In this document: piece by piece, positions 1 through 9,343 of the stretch
Numbering within the stretch: position 1 is the stretch's first letter
Layout: each line of letters starts with the position of its first letter
Source: Marvinbryantia formatexigens DSM 14469
Lineage (GTDB): Bacteria; Bacillota; Clostridia; Lachnospirales; Lachnospiraceae
Direction of reading: 5' to 3'
NCBI RefSeq assembly: GCF_025148285.1
Contig: NZ_CP102268.1
Coordinates: 1 to 64,000 of the forward strand
DNA length: 64,000 nt
Translations under genes and position numbers: made by a program
Notes under the pieces: generated by a model
The model's database searches: none
Seen by the model: the letters and a program-made list of their open reading frames with translations, nothing else
What the model was told of the DNA's origin: nothing

Positions 1-691
1 CATCGTCCTTCAGATACGTCAGCGTTCCGATGCCCTGGGTGTCGTCGCGAATCCAGATGCCTGCTTTATATTCGGAGGCTGCGGTCTGTACGACCGGCAC
101 CTGCAGCTCCGTGCGCTCGCCTTTGCGCAGGACCGTCAGCTTTACCTCACCGCCGACCGCCTGGTTCATCTGGTTTACCACCTCTTCTTTTTCAGAAACA
201 GGCACGTCATTGACGGCCAGGATGTAATCGCCGGAATGCACGATTTCACCGCCCGGCTCGCACATCTGCCCGTTTACGTCGCAGACCTCACCGGTTCCGA
301 CGATCAGCACACCCTCTGTTTTCATGTAAATCCCCACCGGCATTCCGCTCGGTATTAGTTGCTGCCGCTCCACCACCTCCACCTGCACATCCTTCACCGG
401 GAGCACGCCCAGCAGACTGCATTCCACAACATAGGAATCCGGCGCAGATATATGAAGATTTTCCTGCGGAATATCGGATGTCTGCCCTCCGGCGGCCTCC
501 TTTACCGTCTCCTCTACCCAGTCCGGCAGCGCCGCTCCAAGCAGGTTTTCCTGTGTACTGTCGGACGGCACCTGCAGGTAATCGGGAATCTCCTGCAGCA
601 GCAGATACCATTCCAGCAGCGCAAGCATAATAAGAAGAGCGAAAAGCGGACAAATATATCTGCCCTTCCGCTTTTTTTCCAAATTTCTCAC
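1..691 (-). CDS. spoIVB: SpoIVB, sporulation signalling serine peptidase (3' part outside window)
   Basis: SpoIVB is the PDZ-containing S55-family peptidase made in the forespore. It crosses into the intermembrane space and triggers pro-sigma-K processing. Seen: a short basic N-terminus, one membrane segment at about residues 11-32, a PDZ-like domain (motifs GEIVHSGDYILAVNDVPV and GEVKLTVLRKGE), then the start of the S55 domain (GIWIRDDTQGIGTLTYL) where the window ends. About 230 of the family's roughly 400 residues are present, so the catalytic serine is not visible. The start is set at a GTG (691); an AAAGGA lies only about 2 bases upstream, so a TTG nine bases further in is an alternative start. 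It follows recN, as in many Clostridia, and has its own predicted sigma-G promoter. Confidence 0.93.
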   Translation of the reverse strand, partial: MRNLEKKRKGRYICPLFALLIMLALLEWYLLLQEIPDYLQVPSDSTQENLLGAALPDWVEETVKEAAGGQTSDIPQENLHISAPDSYVVECSLLGVLPVKDVQVEVVERQQLIPSGMPVGIYMKTEGVLIVGTGEVCDVNGQMCEPGGEIVHSGDYILAVNDVPVSEKEEVVNQMNQAVGGEVKLTVLRKGERTELQVPVVQTAASEYKAGIWIRDDTQGIGTLTYLKDD

Positions 692-717
692 ATCCTTTCG
701 GATACATATACTACAAA

Positions 718-737
718 AGGATACCCTGACGGTATCC
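718..737 (-). terminator. Hairpin between recN and spoIVB
   Basis: AGGATACC and GGTATCCT arms around a short loop, followed on the minus strand by TTTTG. It could end recN transcripts weakly. It also falls at the predicted first bases of the sigma-G transcript of spoIVB, so it may instead act as a 5' stabilising hairpin. Confidence 0.5.
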
Positions 738-742
738 TCTTC

Positions 743-772
743 TAGTATGCGAGTATTTGGATAAATGTACTC
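743..772 (-). promoter_or_regulatory. Predicted sigma-G promoter of spoIVB
   Basis: On the minus strand GAGTA (772-768) is followed after 18 bases by CATACTA (749-743). CATACTA is an exact match to the forespore sigma-G -10 box, and GAGTA matches GMATR at 4 of 5 positions. The -35 box overlaps the recN stop codon. Forespore expression is what is known for spoIVB. Confidence 0.65.
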
Positions 773-2451
773 TAGTATTTTTTTGTTGTCTCTGCCATTT
801 CCTTCATTTCTCTGGCGCTCTGCAGCGTCAGTTCAGTAATGCGGGCACCGCCGAGAATGCGCGCGAGCTCCTCAATACTCTCGTCACGGTCCAGCTCGCG
901 GATGGTCGTCTCCGTCTCCTGGTTCTGCACTGTCTTTTCAATCAGATAATGATTGTCCGCCATCGATGCAATCTGCGCCAGATGCGTGATGCAGAGCACC
1001 TGGTGATTTGCCGCGATAACCGCCATTTTTTCTGAGACCTTCTGCGCAGTCCTGCCGCTGATGCCGACGTCAATTTCATCAAAAATCAGAGACGGCATAT
1101 CGTCCTTCTCCGCCAGCACGGTCTTGATGGCAAGCATGATACGCGACAGTTCACCGCCGGACGCCACATCACCGAGCGGTCGCAGAGGTGAACCGGGATT
1201 CATGGAAATCAGGAAACATACCTCATCCATTCCCTCCGCCGTGAGCGCTTCTGTCTGCCGGACGTCCGTCTCAAAATTCGTTTCCAGAAAATTCAAATCA
1301 ATCAGCTCCGCCTGTATCATCTGCGACAGCTTTTTTGCGTAGCGGCAGCGTATCGCCGACATTGCTTCCGAATTTTTCCTCAGCCGCTCTTCGCTCTGCC
1401 TATATTGTTTCTCCAGATTCGCAAGATATGTATCATAATCCGCCAGTTCCTGCAGACGCTGCTCTTTTTCTTCCTTATATGCCAGAATTTCTTCAATCGT
1501 ATTGCCATATTTTGTCTTTAAACGGTTAATCTCATTCAGGCGGCTCTCCAGCTCCTGAAATTCGCCCTCGTCAAAAGTGAGGTCATCCAGATAAGAGGAA
1601 AGGCTGCGGTTGAAATCAGAGAGCAGGCTCTCAATCTCCCCAAGCTGTCCGGCAAGCTCTTCCACTTCCCTGTCATAACCGCTGACCGCCAAAAGACGCT
1701 GCAGCGCGCCCGACACACTGTCCCCGGCATTGCCCGGTCCTTCGCTGGTAAGCCGGTAGGCTTCGGCGGCATCCTCCGCGATCCGTCTGGCGTTCGCCAT
1801 TTTCCGGTACTGCGCTTCCACCTCTTCATCCTCTCCCGGCCGCAGAGCGCCGTTTTCAATCTCATCTACCTCAAACTGCAGGAAATCCGCCTCTTTTTTG
1901 CGCGCCGCCTCATCCATCGCAGAGGATTCCAGTCTCTTTTTCAGAGCGGAATATTCCGCAAACAGCTCCGCATTTTTTTCTTTCAGACTCCCCAGCTCCT
2001 CCCTGGCAAACTCATCGAGAATACGCAGGTGGTTCTTTTTATAGAGCAGCGACTGATGCTCGTGCTGCCCGTGAATATCAATCAGAAGGGACGCCAGCTC
2101 CCGCACCACAGAGAGCGGCACAGTCTCGCCGTTTACCTTGCTGATGCTCCGCGTACCGGACAGTCTGCGGCTTAAAATCACCTGCCCGTCTTCCACGGAA
2201 ATGTCAAGCGCCTCTATTTTTTCCCGCAGGGCATCGCTCTCCACGGAAAATACCAGCTCCACCAGCGCCGTATCCGCACCCTCGCGCGCAAAACCCTTAA
2301 AGCTCTGCATTCCAAGCGCCACATTGATGGAACCGATCAGAATCGATTTTCCGGCGCCCGTCTCTCCGGTGAGGATGTTCAGCCCGCTGCCAAAATCCAT
2401 TTCCAGCTCCCGTATCAGCGCCATATTTTTTACATGTAAATTTAATAACAT
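772..2451 (-). CDS. recN: RecN, SMC-like DNA repair ATPase
   Basis: Cytoplasmic SMC-family protein that acts early in double-strand break repair. Seen: Walker A GETGAGKS at residues 29-36, long coiled-coil stretches either side of about residues 150-390, the ABC signature SGGELSR near residue 440, and Walker B LIFDEIDVGISG just after. At 559 residues it is the usual length. It is preceded by argR in the conserved argR-recN-spoIVB order. No LexA-type palindrome was noticed in the 41 bases upstream, so it is probably read through from the operon. The stop codon overlaps the spoIVB promoter. Confidence 0.97.
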   Translation of the reverse strand: MLLNLHVKNMALIRELEMDFGSGLNILTGETGAGKSILIGSINVALGMQSFKGFAREGADTALVELVFSVESDALREKIEALDISVEDGQVILSRRLSGTRSISKVNGETVPLSVVRELASLLIDIHGQHEHQSLLYKKNHLRILDEFAREELGSLKEKNAELFAEYSALKKRLESSAMDEAARKKEADFLQFEVDEIENGALRPGEDEEVEAQYRKMANARRIAEDAAEAYRLTSEGPGNAGDSVSGALQRLLAVSGYDREVEELAGQLGEIESLLSDFNRSLSSYLDDLTFDEGEFQELESRLNEINRLKTKYGNTIEEILAYKEEKEQRLQELADYDTYLANLEKQYRQSEERLRKNSEAMSAIRCRYAKKLSQMIQAELIDLNFLETNFETDVRQTEALTAEGMDEVCFLISMNPGSPLRPLGDVASGGELSRIMLAIKTVLAEKDDMPSLIFDEIDVGISGRTAQKVSEKMAVIAANHQVLCITHLAQIASMADNHYLIEKTVQNQETETTIRELDRDESIEELARILGGARITELTLQSAREMKEMAETTKKY

Positions 2452-2492
2452 AGAAATACCCGTCTTTTCTCTCCCGGCAGGAGAAGCTCTTC

Positions 2493-2942
2493 TTATGCCT
2501 CCAGTATTTTGCGGATTTTGTCCATCACAAGCAACGTGTCATCCGCACTTCGCACCGCGCACATAATGGTATCGTCCCCGGCGATACAGCCGGCGATTTC
2601 CTTCCAGTGCATGGCGTCCATCGCAGCCGCCACCGCCATCGCCATGCCGGAAACGGTACGGATAACAAGAATATTCTGCGCCATGTCCATCGAGACAAAT
2701 CCGTCCCGCAGCACGCGCAGATATTTTTCGTCCAGCGCGCTGCTGTATGTATCCATCACCGCGTATTTCTGCCGGTTTCCCACAGATATCTTTGTCAGCT
2801 TCAGCTCCCGTATATCCCTGGAAACCGTCGCCTGCGTCACACGGAAGCCCGCCTCGTTCAGCCTGTCCGCAAGCTCCTCCTGTGTGTCAATATCATAACG
2901 GTTAATCAGTTCCACTATTTTTGCATGTCTTTCTATCTTCAT
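2493..2942 (-). CDS. argR: ArgR, arginine repressor
   Basis: Hexameric arginine-dependent repressor/activator of arginine metabolism. Seen: N-terminal winged helix (HAKIVELINRYDIDTQEEL, then ATVSRDIRELKL) and the C-terminal oligomerisation and arginine-binding part with GCIAGDDTIM, a variant of the usual GTIAGDDT. The ATG at 2942 is chosen because GGAGG lies six bases upstream. The upstream ATG at 2960 overlaps the end of nadK and lacks such a site. 149 residues, normal for the family. It lies in the tlyA-nadK-argR-recN run typical of Firmicutes. Confidence 0.96.
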   Translation of the reverse strand: MKIERHAKIVELINRYDIDTQEELADRLNEAGFRVTQATVSRDIRELKLTKISVGNRQKYAVMDTYSSALDEKYLRVLRDGFVSMDMAQNILVIRTVSGMAMAVAAAMDAMHWKEIAGCIAGDDTIMCAVRSADDTLLVMDKIRKILEA

Positions 2943-2956
2943 GTCTTCCTCCGAAA

Positions 2957-3817
2957 TCACGCCCCGCTCATTTTTTTCCGCAGAATCTCCAGAAAGCTTA
3001 CCTGGTCGATCTTTACAAACTGAACGGTCCGGTCCGACTTTCTTATTTCAATATAATCCCTGCATTTCATTTCTATGCGGGAATCCCCGTCAAACGTAGC
3101 CTCCGCGCTCTCGTCATTTCCGGTCCGCTCGCCAATCTCGATTTTCACCGTCACATCATCCGGCAGAATAACGCTTCGCGCCGTCAGCGTATGCGGTGCA
3201 ATCGGCGTAATCAGAATCATGGACGCCGAAGGCGATACGATTGGCCCGCCCGCCGAGAGATTATACCCCGTCGAACCTGTGGGCGTGGAAACAATAATGC
3301 CATCCGCGCTGTAAGAATTCAGGAACCGGTCATTGACATAAATATGGTAATCCATTACGCGCAGCTTTCCGCTTCTGGAAATCACGATGTCGTTCAGCGC
3401 CACATCGGTAAGCGCCCGGACGCCGCCGTAAAAGACCGTTCCCTCCAGCATCATGCGCTCCTCCAGCAGATATTCGTCCGCTGCCAGCTTCTCCAGCGCC
3501 TGCTCCATATCTTCTTTTCCGATTTCCGCCAGATATCCGAGCGTCCCAAGATTGATGCCAAACATCGGGATATTGCGCGTCACCAGGTCGCGCGACGCCT
3601 GCAGCATAGTGCCGTCCCCGCCAAGGACCAGCACACAGTCCGCATCGCCGGGCACCTGCGCCGGGTCCGTATATTTATAGCCGTCCTCCCCGTCGGCGTG
3701 CGCCAGCTCCTGTATCACGCATTCCCTTCCAAGCTCATGAAGCTTTTTCCGGATCGCTCCCGCCACCGCCAGATTCGGGTCTTTTATCCTGTTTGCAATG
3801 ATAAAAAACTTCTTCAT
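2957..3817 (-). CDS. nadK: NAD kinase
   Basis: ATP- or polyphosphate-dependent phosphorylation of NAD+ to NADP+ in the cytoplasm. Seen: the GGDGT motif at residues 66-70, NLGTLGYLAEI after it, and the NAD-binding stretch YSADGIIVSTPTGSTGYN. 286 residues, usual size. The start codon overlaps the tlyA stop (ATGA), so translation is probably coupled. Confidence 0.97.
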   Translation of the reverse strand: MKKFFIIANRIKDPNLAVAGAIRKKLHELGRECVIQELAHADGEDGYKYTDPAQVPGDADCVLVLGGDGTMLQASRDLVTRNIPMFGINLGTLGYLAEIGKEDMEQALEKLAADEYLLEERMMLEGTVFYGGVRALTDVALNDIVISRSGKLRVMDYHIYVNDRFLNSYSADGIIVSTPTGSTGYNLSAGGPIVSPSASMILITPIAPHTLTARSVILPDDVTVKIEIGERTGNDESAEATFDGDSRIEMKCRDYIEIRKSDRTVQFVKIDQVSFLEILRKKMSGA

Positions 3818-4635
3818 GCCTCTTTCCCCGTTTTATCCAGCGTATCGTGCGCTCCTTTTACCACATCGCTTATGGAAAACGGCAGAGCGCCGTCCGCCTG
3901 CCGCGCTCCCTTTTTCAGATGCAGCAGATATTCTATATTGCCCTCCGGACCCTTTACCGGAGAAAAATCCAGCTCCAGCGCCGCAAACGCGTTTTCCTGT
4001 GCAAACGCAATCACTTTTTCAATTACTTCCTCATGCACCTTCGCGTCGCGCACAACGCCTTTTTTTCCAACCTTTTCCCTGCCCGCCTCAAACTGCGGCT
4101 TAATCAGGCAGACAAGCTCCCCGTCCTCTGTCAGCAGCTCTCTTACCGGGAGCAGCACCTTCGTCAGCGAGATAAACGACACATCGATGGACGCGAACGC
4201 CGCCTTCTCCACGATGTCCTCCGGCGTGACATAGCGGATATTTGTTTTTTCCATGCAGACCACGCGAGGGTCCTGCCGCAGCTTCCAGTCAAGCTGCCCG
4301 TATCCCACATCCACCGCGTACACCTTTACCGCCCCGTTCTGCAGCATACAATCCGTGAAGCCGCCGGTGGAGGCTCCGATATCCATGCAGACTTTTCCCG
4401 CCGGTGTGACGGAAAACTTCTCCATCGCCTTCTCCAGCTTCAGCCCGCCGCGGCTCACATATTTTAATGTGCCGCCCTTCAGGGTAATCTGTACGGTTTC
4501 CGCGAACATGGTCCCCGCCTTGTCCTCGCGCTCTCCGTCCACCAGCACGCAGCCCGCCATAATCAAAGCTTTCGCCTTCTCTCTGGAGGGCGCAAGCCCC
4601 TTTTGCACTACAAGTACGTCCAGTCTCTCTTTCAT
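3814..4635 (-). CDS. tlyA: TlyA-family rRNA 2'-O-methyltransferase (hemolysin A family)
   Basis: SAM-dependent methyltransferase predicted to modify ribosomal RNA. Seen: an N-terminal S4 RNA-binding domain (RLDVLVVQKGLAPSREKAK), then an FtsJ/RrmJ-like domain with SAM motif MDIGASTGGFTDCMLQ. The ATG at 4635 is preferred over the one at 4671 because AAGGA sits upstream of it and the longer version would run back into dxs. 273 residues. The name hemolysin A is historical. The exact target nucleotide cannot be read from the sequence. Confidence 0.93.
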   Translation of the reverse strand: MKERLDVLVVQKGLAPSREKAKALIMAGCVLVDGEREDKAGTMFAETVQITLKGGTLKYVSRGGLKLEKAMEKFSVTPAGKVCMDIGASTGGFTDCMLQNGAVKVYAVDVGYGQLDWKLRQDPRVVCMEKTNIRYVTPEDIVEKAAFASIDVSFISLTKVLLPVRELLTEDGELVCLIKPQFEAGREKVGKKGVVRDAKVHEEVIEKVIAFAQENAFAALELDFSPVKGPEGNIEYLLHLKKGARQADGALPFSISDVVKGAHDTLDKTGKEA

Positions 4636-4645
4636 CTGTTTTTCC

Positions 4646-6511
4646 TTATAATCCGATATATTCTGCAACAATGCGCTTCACAATGGTTTCCGCGTCGATG
4701 CCCGCATCCGCCTTCAGAATCTCCACATTGCCGTGTTCTACATAGTCATCCGGCAGCGAAATATTGATGCTTCTCACCTTGCTGCCGATTTCGTTCAGAT
4801 ATTCCAGAACGGCTTCCCCGAAACCGCCTCTTTTTACATTTTCTTCCATCGTCACCAGAAGCCGGTGCTCCGCCTGCAGCCTGCGTATCAGCTCTTCGTC
4901 GAGCGGTTTTACAAAGCGTGCGTTTACAAGCGTGCAGCCGTAGCCCATCACGCGCAGCTTTTCGCGCACTTCCACCGCTGTTTTCACCATGCTTCCGACA
5001 GCCAGCAGCGCAATCTCCGATTCGTCGTAGATGACCTCGCTTTTTCCGTATTCCATCGGCTCGCGAAACCGCTCCAGCCCGTCATAGGCTTCCCCGCGCG
5101 GATAGCGCACGGCAATCGGTCCGTCATAGGCGACCGCAAACTTCATCATATCGGACAGCTCCCATTTATTTTTGGGCGCCATCACGCACATATTCGGAAT
5201 AGACGACAGATACGATAAATCAAAAATTCCCTGGTGCGTCTCCCCGTCGCTTCCCACAAGCCCGGCGCGGTCTATCGCAAATACCACATGCAGGTTCTGG
5301 ATACAGACATCGTGCAGCACCTGGTCGTAAGCGCGCTGCAGAAAAGAAGAATAGATAGCCACCACCGGCTTCAAACCGGCTGCCGCCAGACCCGCCGCAA
5401 AGGTGACGGCGTGCTGCTCCGCGATACCCACATCAAAGAAACGGTCCGGAAACATGTTGCGGAAACGCTTCAGCCCGGTGCCATCCGGCATCGCCGCCGT
5501 GATAGCCACCACATCCGGCTCCCGGTCGCCCATCTTGCGCATCACCGTGGAAAAAACATCCGTATAATTTGCCTTCACCCGCTTTTTCTTCGGCAGCCCT
5601 GTCTCGATGACAAACGGCTCCGCACCGTGGAAGCGCGCCGGATGACGCATTGCCGGCTCATAGCCCTGCCCTTTCTGCGTACAGACATGCAGAAGGACAG
5701 CTCCCTTCACATTTTTCGCCTCGCGGAAGGTCTTTACAAGCAGATCAATATTGTGTCCGTCCACCGGTCCCAGATAGGTCAGACCCATCTCCTCAAAGAG
5801 CATTCCCGGCACCAGAAACTGCTTCAGTCCGTTTTTCGTGCGGCGCACACGCTTTACGATCTGGTCCCCGTACACCGGAATCTTCAGAAGGGTACTCTCC
5901 ACCCCCGCCTTCAGATTGAGGTAGCCCTCCTTTGTCCGCACCATATTGAGATAATTGGAAAGTCCGCCGACGTTCTCGGAAATCGACATATTATTATCAT
6001 TCAGCACAATGATAAAATTCGAATCCAGCCGCGCCGCGTTATTCATCGCCTCCCACGCCATGCCGCCGGTCAGCGCGCCGTCCCCGATTACCGAGACGAC
6101 ATAATTATCCCCGCCACGCAGATCGCGCGCCATCGCATAGCCAAGACCTGCGGATATGGAGGTGGAGCTGTGTCCGGTGTCAAAGGCATCGCAGTTGCTC
6201 TCCTTCCGCTTCGGGAAGCCGCTCATGCCGCCGTACTTGCGCAGCGTCTCAAAGCCCTCCCGGCGCCCGGTGAGCAGCTTGTGCGTGTAGGACTGATGCC
6301 CGACATCCCAGATGATTTTATCCTGCGGCAGCGTAAAGCTTAAGTGCAGCGCCATCGTCAGCTCCACCACGCCCAGGTTGGAGCCAAGATGCCCGCCGTT
6401 CTCGCTGATTTTCTCAATCAGAAAAGTGCGGATTTCCTCCGCAAGCTGCGGCAGCTCTTCCTTTTTCAGTTCTTTGATATCATTTTCCTTTTGAATTTTA
6501 TCCAGAATCAT
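4646..6511 (-). CDS. dxs: DXS, 1-deoxy-D-xylulose-5-phosphate synthase
   Basis: First step of the MEP isoprenoid pathway: thiamine-diphosphate-dependent condensation of pyruvate with glyceraldehyde 3-phosphate. Seen: HLGSNLGVVELT, the ThDP/metal motif GDGALTGGMAWEAMNN, and the transketolase signature EQHAVTFAAGLA in the second half. The ATG at 6511 has GGGAG upstream and gives the standard MILDKI start; the upstream ATG at 6580 would intrude into ispA. 621 residues. It stands directly after ispA, so two isoprenoid enzymes are co-transcribed. Confidence 0.97.
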   Translation of the reverse strand: MILDKIQKENDIKELKKEELPQLAEEIRTFLIEKISENGGHLGSNLGVVELTMALHLSFTLPQDKIIWDVGHQSYTHKLLTGRREGFETLRKYGGMSGFPKRKESNCDAFDTGHSSTSISAGLGYAMARDLRGGDNYVVSVIGDGALTGGMAWEAMNNAARLDSNFIIVLNDNNMSISENVGGLSNYLNMVRTKEGYLNLKAGVESTLLKIPVYGDQIVKRVRRTKNGLKQFLVPGMLFEEMGLTYLGPVDGHNIDLLVKTFREAKNVKGAVLLHVCTQKGQGYEPAMRHPARFHGAEPFVIETGLPKKKRVKANYTDVFSTVMRKMGDREPDVVAITAAMPDGTGLKRFRNMFPDRFFDVGIAEQHAVTFAAGLAAAGLKPVVAIYSSFLQRAYDQVLHDVCIQNLHVVFAIDRAGLVGSDGETHQGIFDLSYLSSIPNMCVMAPKNKWELSDMMKFAVAYDGPIAVRYPRGEAYDGLERFREPMEYGKSEVIYDESEIALLAVGSMVKTAVEVREKLRVMGYGCTLVNARFVKPLDEELIRRLQAEHRLLVTMEENVKRGGFGEAVLEYLNEIGSKVRSINISLPDDYVEHGNVEILKADAGIDAETIVKRIVAEYIGL

Positions 6512-6560
6512 GTTTTCTCCCGTCACAGCAGGACAGATAAGGCCGCCCTGCCGCCTCCTG

Positions 6561-7448
6561 TCAGTTTCTGCGGGTAACAAGCGCCCCTATCAGTTCCTTC
6601 AGAAATTCATTTTTCTGCGGCAGCCGCGCAAGCGTACATACCGCCCGTTCCGAAACGGCGGCAACGTCCGCCTTCGCCTTATCAAGCCCCTCCACAGTGA
6701 CATAAGTCGTCTTATGATTGCGCTCGTCGCTGCCTGTCGGCTTTCCAAGCTCCTGGCTGGTGCTGGTCACGTCCAGAATATCGTCCTGTATCTGGAAAGC
6801 AAGCCCCACATCCGACGCCACCTGCCCGATCGTCCTGATTTCCTCCTCCGATGCGCCGGCAAGTATCGCCCCTGTCATCATCGAGCACTCAATCAGTGCG
6901 CTCGTCTTTAAACGGTAAATAAAATCCAGCTTCTCCCTGGAGAGCGTCCCGCCGACGGACTGCACATCTACCGCCTGCCCGCCGAGCATTCCGTAAACCC
7001 CGGTCTTTGTGGTAAGCACCGTCATCGCTTCCCCGATATGCGGATTTCCCGGTTCCAGCGCAAATGCGCGGCACGCCGTCTCATAAGCGTAATTCAGCAG
7101 CCCGTCCCCGGCGAGAATTGCCATCGCCTCGCCGTAAACGACATGCGTTGTTTTTTTCCCACGGCGGTATTCATCATTATCCATCGCCGGAAGGTCGTCG
7201 TGCACAAGAGAATGCGTGTGAATCATTTCTATCGCCGCCATAAACGGCTCCACCACTTTCCCGTTTCCGCCGAACAGCCGGTAGGTTTCCTGCATCAGAA
7301 GCGGGCGGAGCCTCTTGCCGCCTGCCGTCATGCTGTAATTCATCGCCTCCAGAAGCGTTTTCTGAAAGCCCTCCTCCGCCGGAAGATAGGCGTAAACGAC
7401 CGCCTGCACCTCTTCGCTTCGTTTTGCGAGCTCTTCTTTAAAAGTCAC
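6561..7448 (-). CDS. ispA: IspA-type farnesyl/geranyl diphosphate synthase
   Basis: Chain-elongating prenyl transferase that condenses IPP with DMAPP/GPP. Seen: the first aspartate-rich motif HDDLPAMDND, the second motif QIQDDILDVT, and GGKRLRPLL near the N-terminus. 295 residues. Start is a GTG (7448) overlapping the xseB end by 11 bases, with GAGGGTG upstream. Chain length cannot be fixed from sequence alone, but the short-chain farnesyl class fits the residues before the first motif and the xseB-ispA-dxs context. Confidence 0.95.
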   Translation of the reverse strand: MTFKEELAKRSEEVQAVVYAYLPAEEGFQKTLLEAMNYSMTAGGKRLRPLLMQETYRLFGGNGKVVEPFMAAIEMIHTHSLVHDDLPAMDNDEYRRGKKTTHVVYGEAMAILAGDGLLNYAYETACRAFALEPGNPHIGEAMTVLTTKTGVYGMLGGQAVDVQSVGGTLSREKLDFIYRLKTSALIECSMMTGAILAGASEEEIRTIGQVASDVGLAFQIQDDILDVTSTSQELGKPTGSDERNHKTTYVTVEGLDKAKADVAAVSERAVCTLARLPQKNEFLKELIGALVTRRN

Positions 7449-7653
7449 TTATTTCACCCTCTTCATTGATAAGCTGCATCTTTTTTTCCACACGGTCAAT
7501 CTTTTCGTTGCACTTTTTCAGCAGTTCCATGCCCTGCTGATAATTCCGGAAGGATTCCTCCAGCGTGATATCGCGGCTTTCCAGCGCGGTCAGCAGCTCG
7601 TCCAGCTTTGCAAAGGTCTCCTCCAGTGTCATTTCCTGCTTTTCCTCAGCCAT
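7438..7653 (-). CDS. xseB: Exodeoxyribonuclease VII small subunit
   Basis: Small helical subunit of exonuclease VII. Seen: the conserved pattern TLEETFAKLDELLTALES and FRNYQQGMELLKKCNEKI. The ATG at 7653 overlaps the xseA stop by 8 bases and gives a 71-residue protein, the usual length. The longer in-frame start at 7689 would lie inside xseA and is rejected. Confidence 0.96.
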   Translation of the reverse strand: MAEEKQEMTLEETFAKLDELLTALESRDITLEESFRNYQQGMELLKKCNEKIDRVEKKMQLINEEGEISDF

Positions 7654-8884
7654 CTGTCCTCTCCCATTCCTGCCGCATCTCTCCGGCACGGTTTTCCGTA
7701 TCCTTCACCTGCGCGTGAATGCAGCCGTCCGTCACATAAATCGTCAGCATGTCGCCCGGCTGCGCCTGCTCTGTGCGCGTCACCGTTTTCCCATGCGCGT
7801 CCGCCACAAAGGAGTAGCCCTGCTTTAATTTATCAAGCGGCGACAGCCCCCTGAAGCGTTCTATATAAATCAGCATCCGGTGCTTTTTGTTTTCCAGCAC
7901 ATTTGCCATCCGGTACTGCAGTTTTTCTTCTTTTTCAATCAACAGCTGGCGCTGTTCCCGTATCTGGTTCTGCGGACTTAAAAAAGCAAGCTTTCCGGAA
8001 GCCTCCGAAAGCCGCGCGCGCGCGTCCAGCAGCCGGTCCGTCATGCGGCGCGCAAGCTGCCTCTGATACCGCTCCATCTGCGCCAGAATGCCGCTGATAT
8101 CCGCCACCGCCAGCTCCGCCGCCGCCGAGGGCGTGGGAGCGCGCAGATCTGCCACGTAATCCGCGATAGTGAAATCCGTCTCATGCCCGACCGCAGAGAT
8201 AACCGGCGTATTACAGCGGAAAATGGCATACGCCACACTCTCCTCATTAAACGCCCACAAATCTTCTATGGAGCCGCCGCCCCTGCCGACAATAATAACG
8301 TCAACGCCACAGGCATCCAGCGTCTCTATGCCTTTTACAATGCTGGGCGCAGCGTCCTTTCCCTGCACCAGCGCCGGATACAGGATAAGCTGCGCGCCAG
8401 GATTTCTCCGGTGGGCGATGTTCTGGATATCGCGGATAGCGGCTCCGGTCGGCGCCGTCACAATGCCGATTTTCTGCGAAAATTCCGGAACCGGGCGCTT
8501 GTACTCCGGCGCAAACATGCCCATTTCCTCCAGCTCACGCTTCAGCGCCTCAAATTTTTCGTATAAAAGTCCGGCTCCGTCCAGCAGGATTTCTTCCGCG
8601 TACAACTGGTATTTTCCGTCGCGCTCATACACGCTGATGCTGCCGAGCGCAATCACGCTCTGCCCGTCCTGCAGCCGGAACGCCAGCCCGCCGCGGCTGC
8701 CCGCAAACATGACGCACGCCATACTGCCCGTTTCATCCTTCAGCGAAAAGTATATGTGACCGGAGGTGTGATATTTGCAGTTGGAGACCTCTCCCTTCAC
8801 ATAAATCCTTTTCAGCATAAAGTCCTGCTGAAACATATTTTTGATATACCGGTTTACCTGCCCTACCGAATAGACGTTTTTCAT
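7646..8884 (-). CDS. xseA: Exodeoxyribonuclease VII large subunit
   Basis: Catalytic subunit of the single-strand exonuclease VII. Seen: an N-terminal OB fold (VKGEVSNCKYHTSGHIYFSL), the catalytic domain with VGRGGGSIEDLWAFNEE and SAVGHETDFTIADYVADLRA, then a coiled-coil and short C-terminal domain. 412 residues. Overlaps xseB, consistent with stoichiometric co-translation. Confidence 0.97.
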   Translation of the reverse strand: MKNVYSVGQVNRYIKNMFQQDFMLKRIYVKGEVSNCKYHTSGHIYFSLKDETGSMACVMFAGSRGGLAFRLQDGQSVIALGSISVYERDGKYQLYAEEILLDGAGLLYEKFEALKRELEEMGMFAPEYKRPVPEFSQKIGIVTAPTGAAIRDIQNIAHRRNPGAQLILYPALVQGKDAAPSIVKGIETLDACGVDVIIVGRGGGSIEDLWAFNEESVAYAIFRCNTPVISAVGHETDFTIADYVADLRAPTPSAAAELAVADISGILAQMERYQRQLARRMTDRLLDARARLSEASGKLAFLSPQNQIREQRQLLIEKEEKLQYRMANVLENKKHRMLIYIERFRGLSPLDKLKQGYSFVADAHGKTVTRTEQAQPGDMLTIYVTDGCIHAQVKDTENRAGEMRQEWERTDG

Positions 8885-8901
8885 GGTATCTCCCGCCGTT
8901 T

Positions 8902-9306
8902 CTATCTGGCTATTTTTCCAAGCACGCCGTTTACAAAGGACGGCGAATCGTCCCCGCCGTATTTTTTCGCCAGCTCTACAGCCTCGTTGATGGCGACACC
9001 CACCGGAATATCGTCATCCTCCAGCACCTCGTAAGCGGCAAGGCGCAGAATCGCCAGATCCACCTTGTTCATTCTGCCAAGCTTCCAGCCCTGCGATTCC
9101 GCCGCCAGACGCTCGTCGAGCTGCGGAAGCTTCTCTTCTATTTTGTGAAATTTATCAAAAATGTATTCCGCATCCTTTTCTGTGGGAGCAGCTTCCTCCA
9201 CCTCGTCCATATAAAGCTCCGCCTGCTCATTCAGTTCTTCCTTCTGGTAAAACTCCAGTAAGAAAAGTAATTTGAAAATATGCTCCCTGATTTCTCTCCT
9301 GCTCAT
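8902..9306 (-). CDS. nusB: NusB, transcription antitermination factor
   Basis: All-helical RNA-binding factor that works with NusE/S10 on boxA in rRNA antitermination. Seen: an N-terminal [19 protein letters not shown] and a C-terminal [20 protein letters not shown] followed by [20 protein letters not shown], both typical. 134 residues. It lies 38 bases after copy 1 of the dispersed hairpin element and 120 bases after asp23. Confidence 0.97.
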   Translation of the reverse strand: MSRREIREHIFKLLFLLEFYQKEELNEQAELYMDEVEEAAPTEKDAEYIFDKFHKIEEKLPQLDERLAAESQGWKLGRMNKVDLAILRLAAYEVLEDDDIPVGVAINEAVELAKKYGGDDSPSFVNGVLGKIAR

Positions 9307-9343
9307 AAAAATCTCCTGTCATAAGATCTTATTGTGAAATAAT

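Noticed and set aside
2921-4234. 437-codon plus-strand frame
   Set aside because: Antisense shadow of nadK and tlyA; no family features and low-complexity composition.
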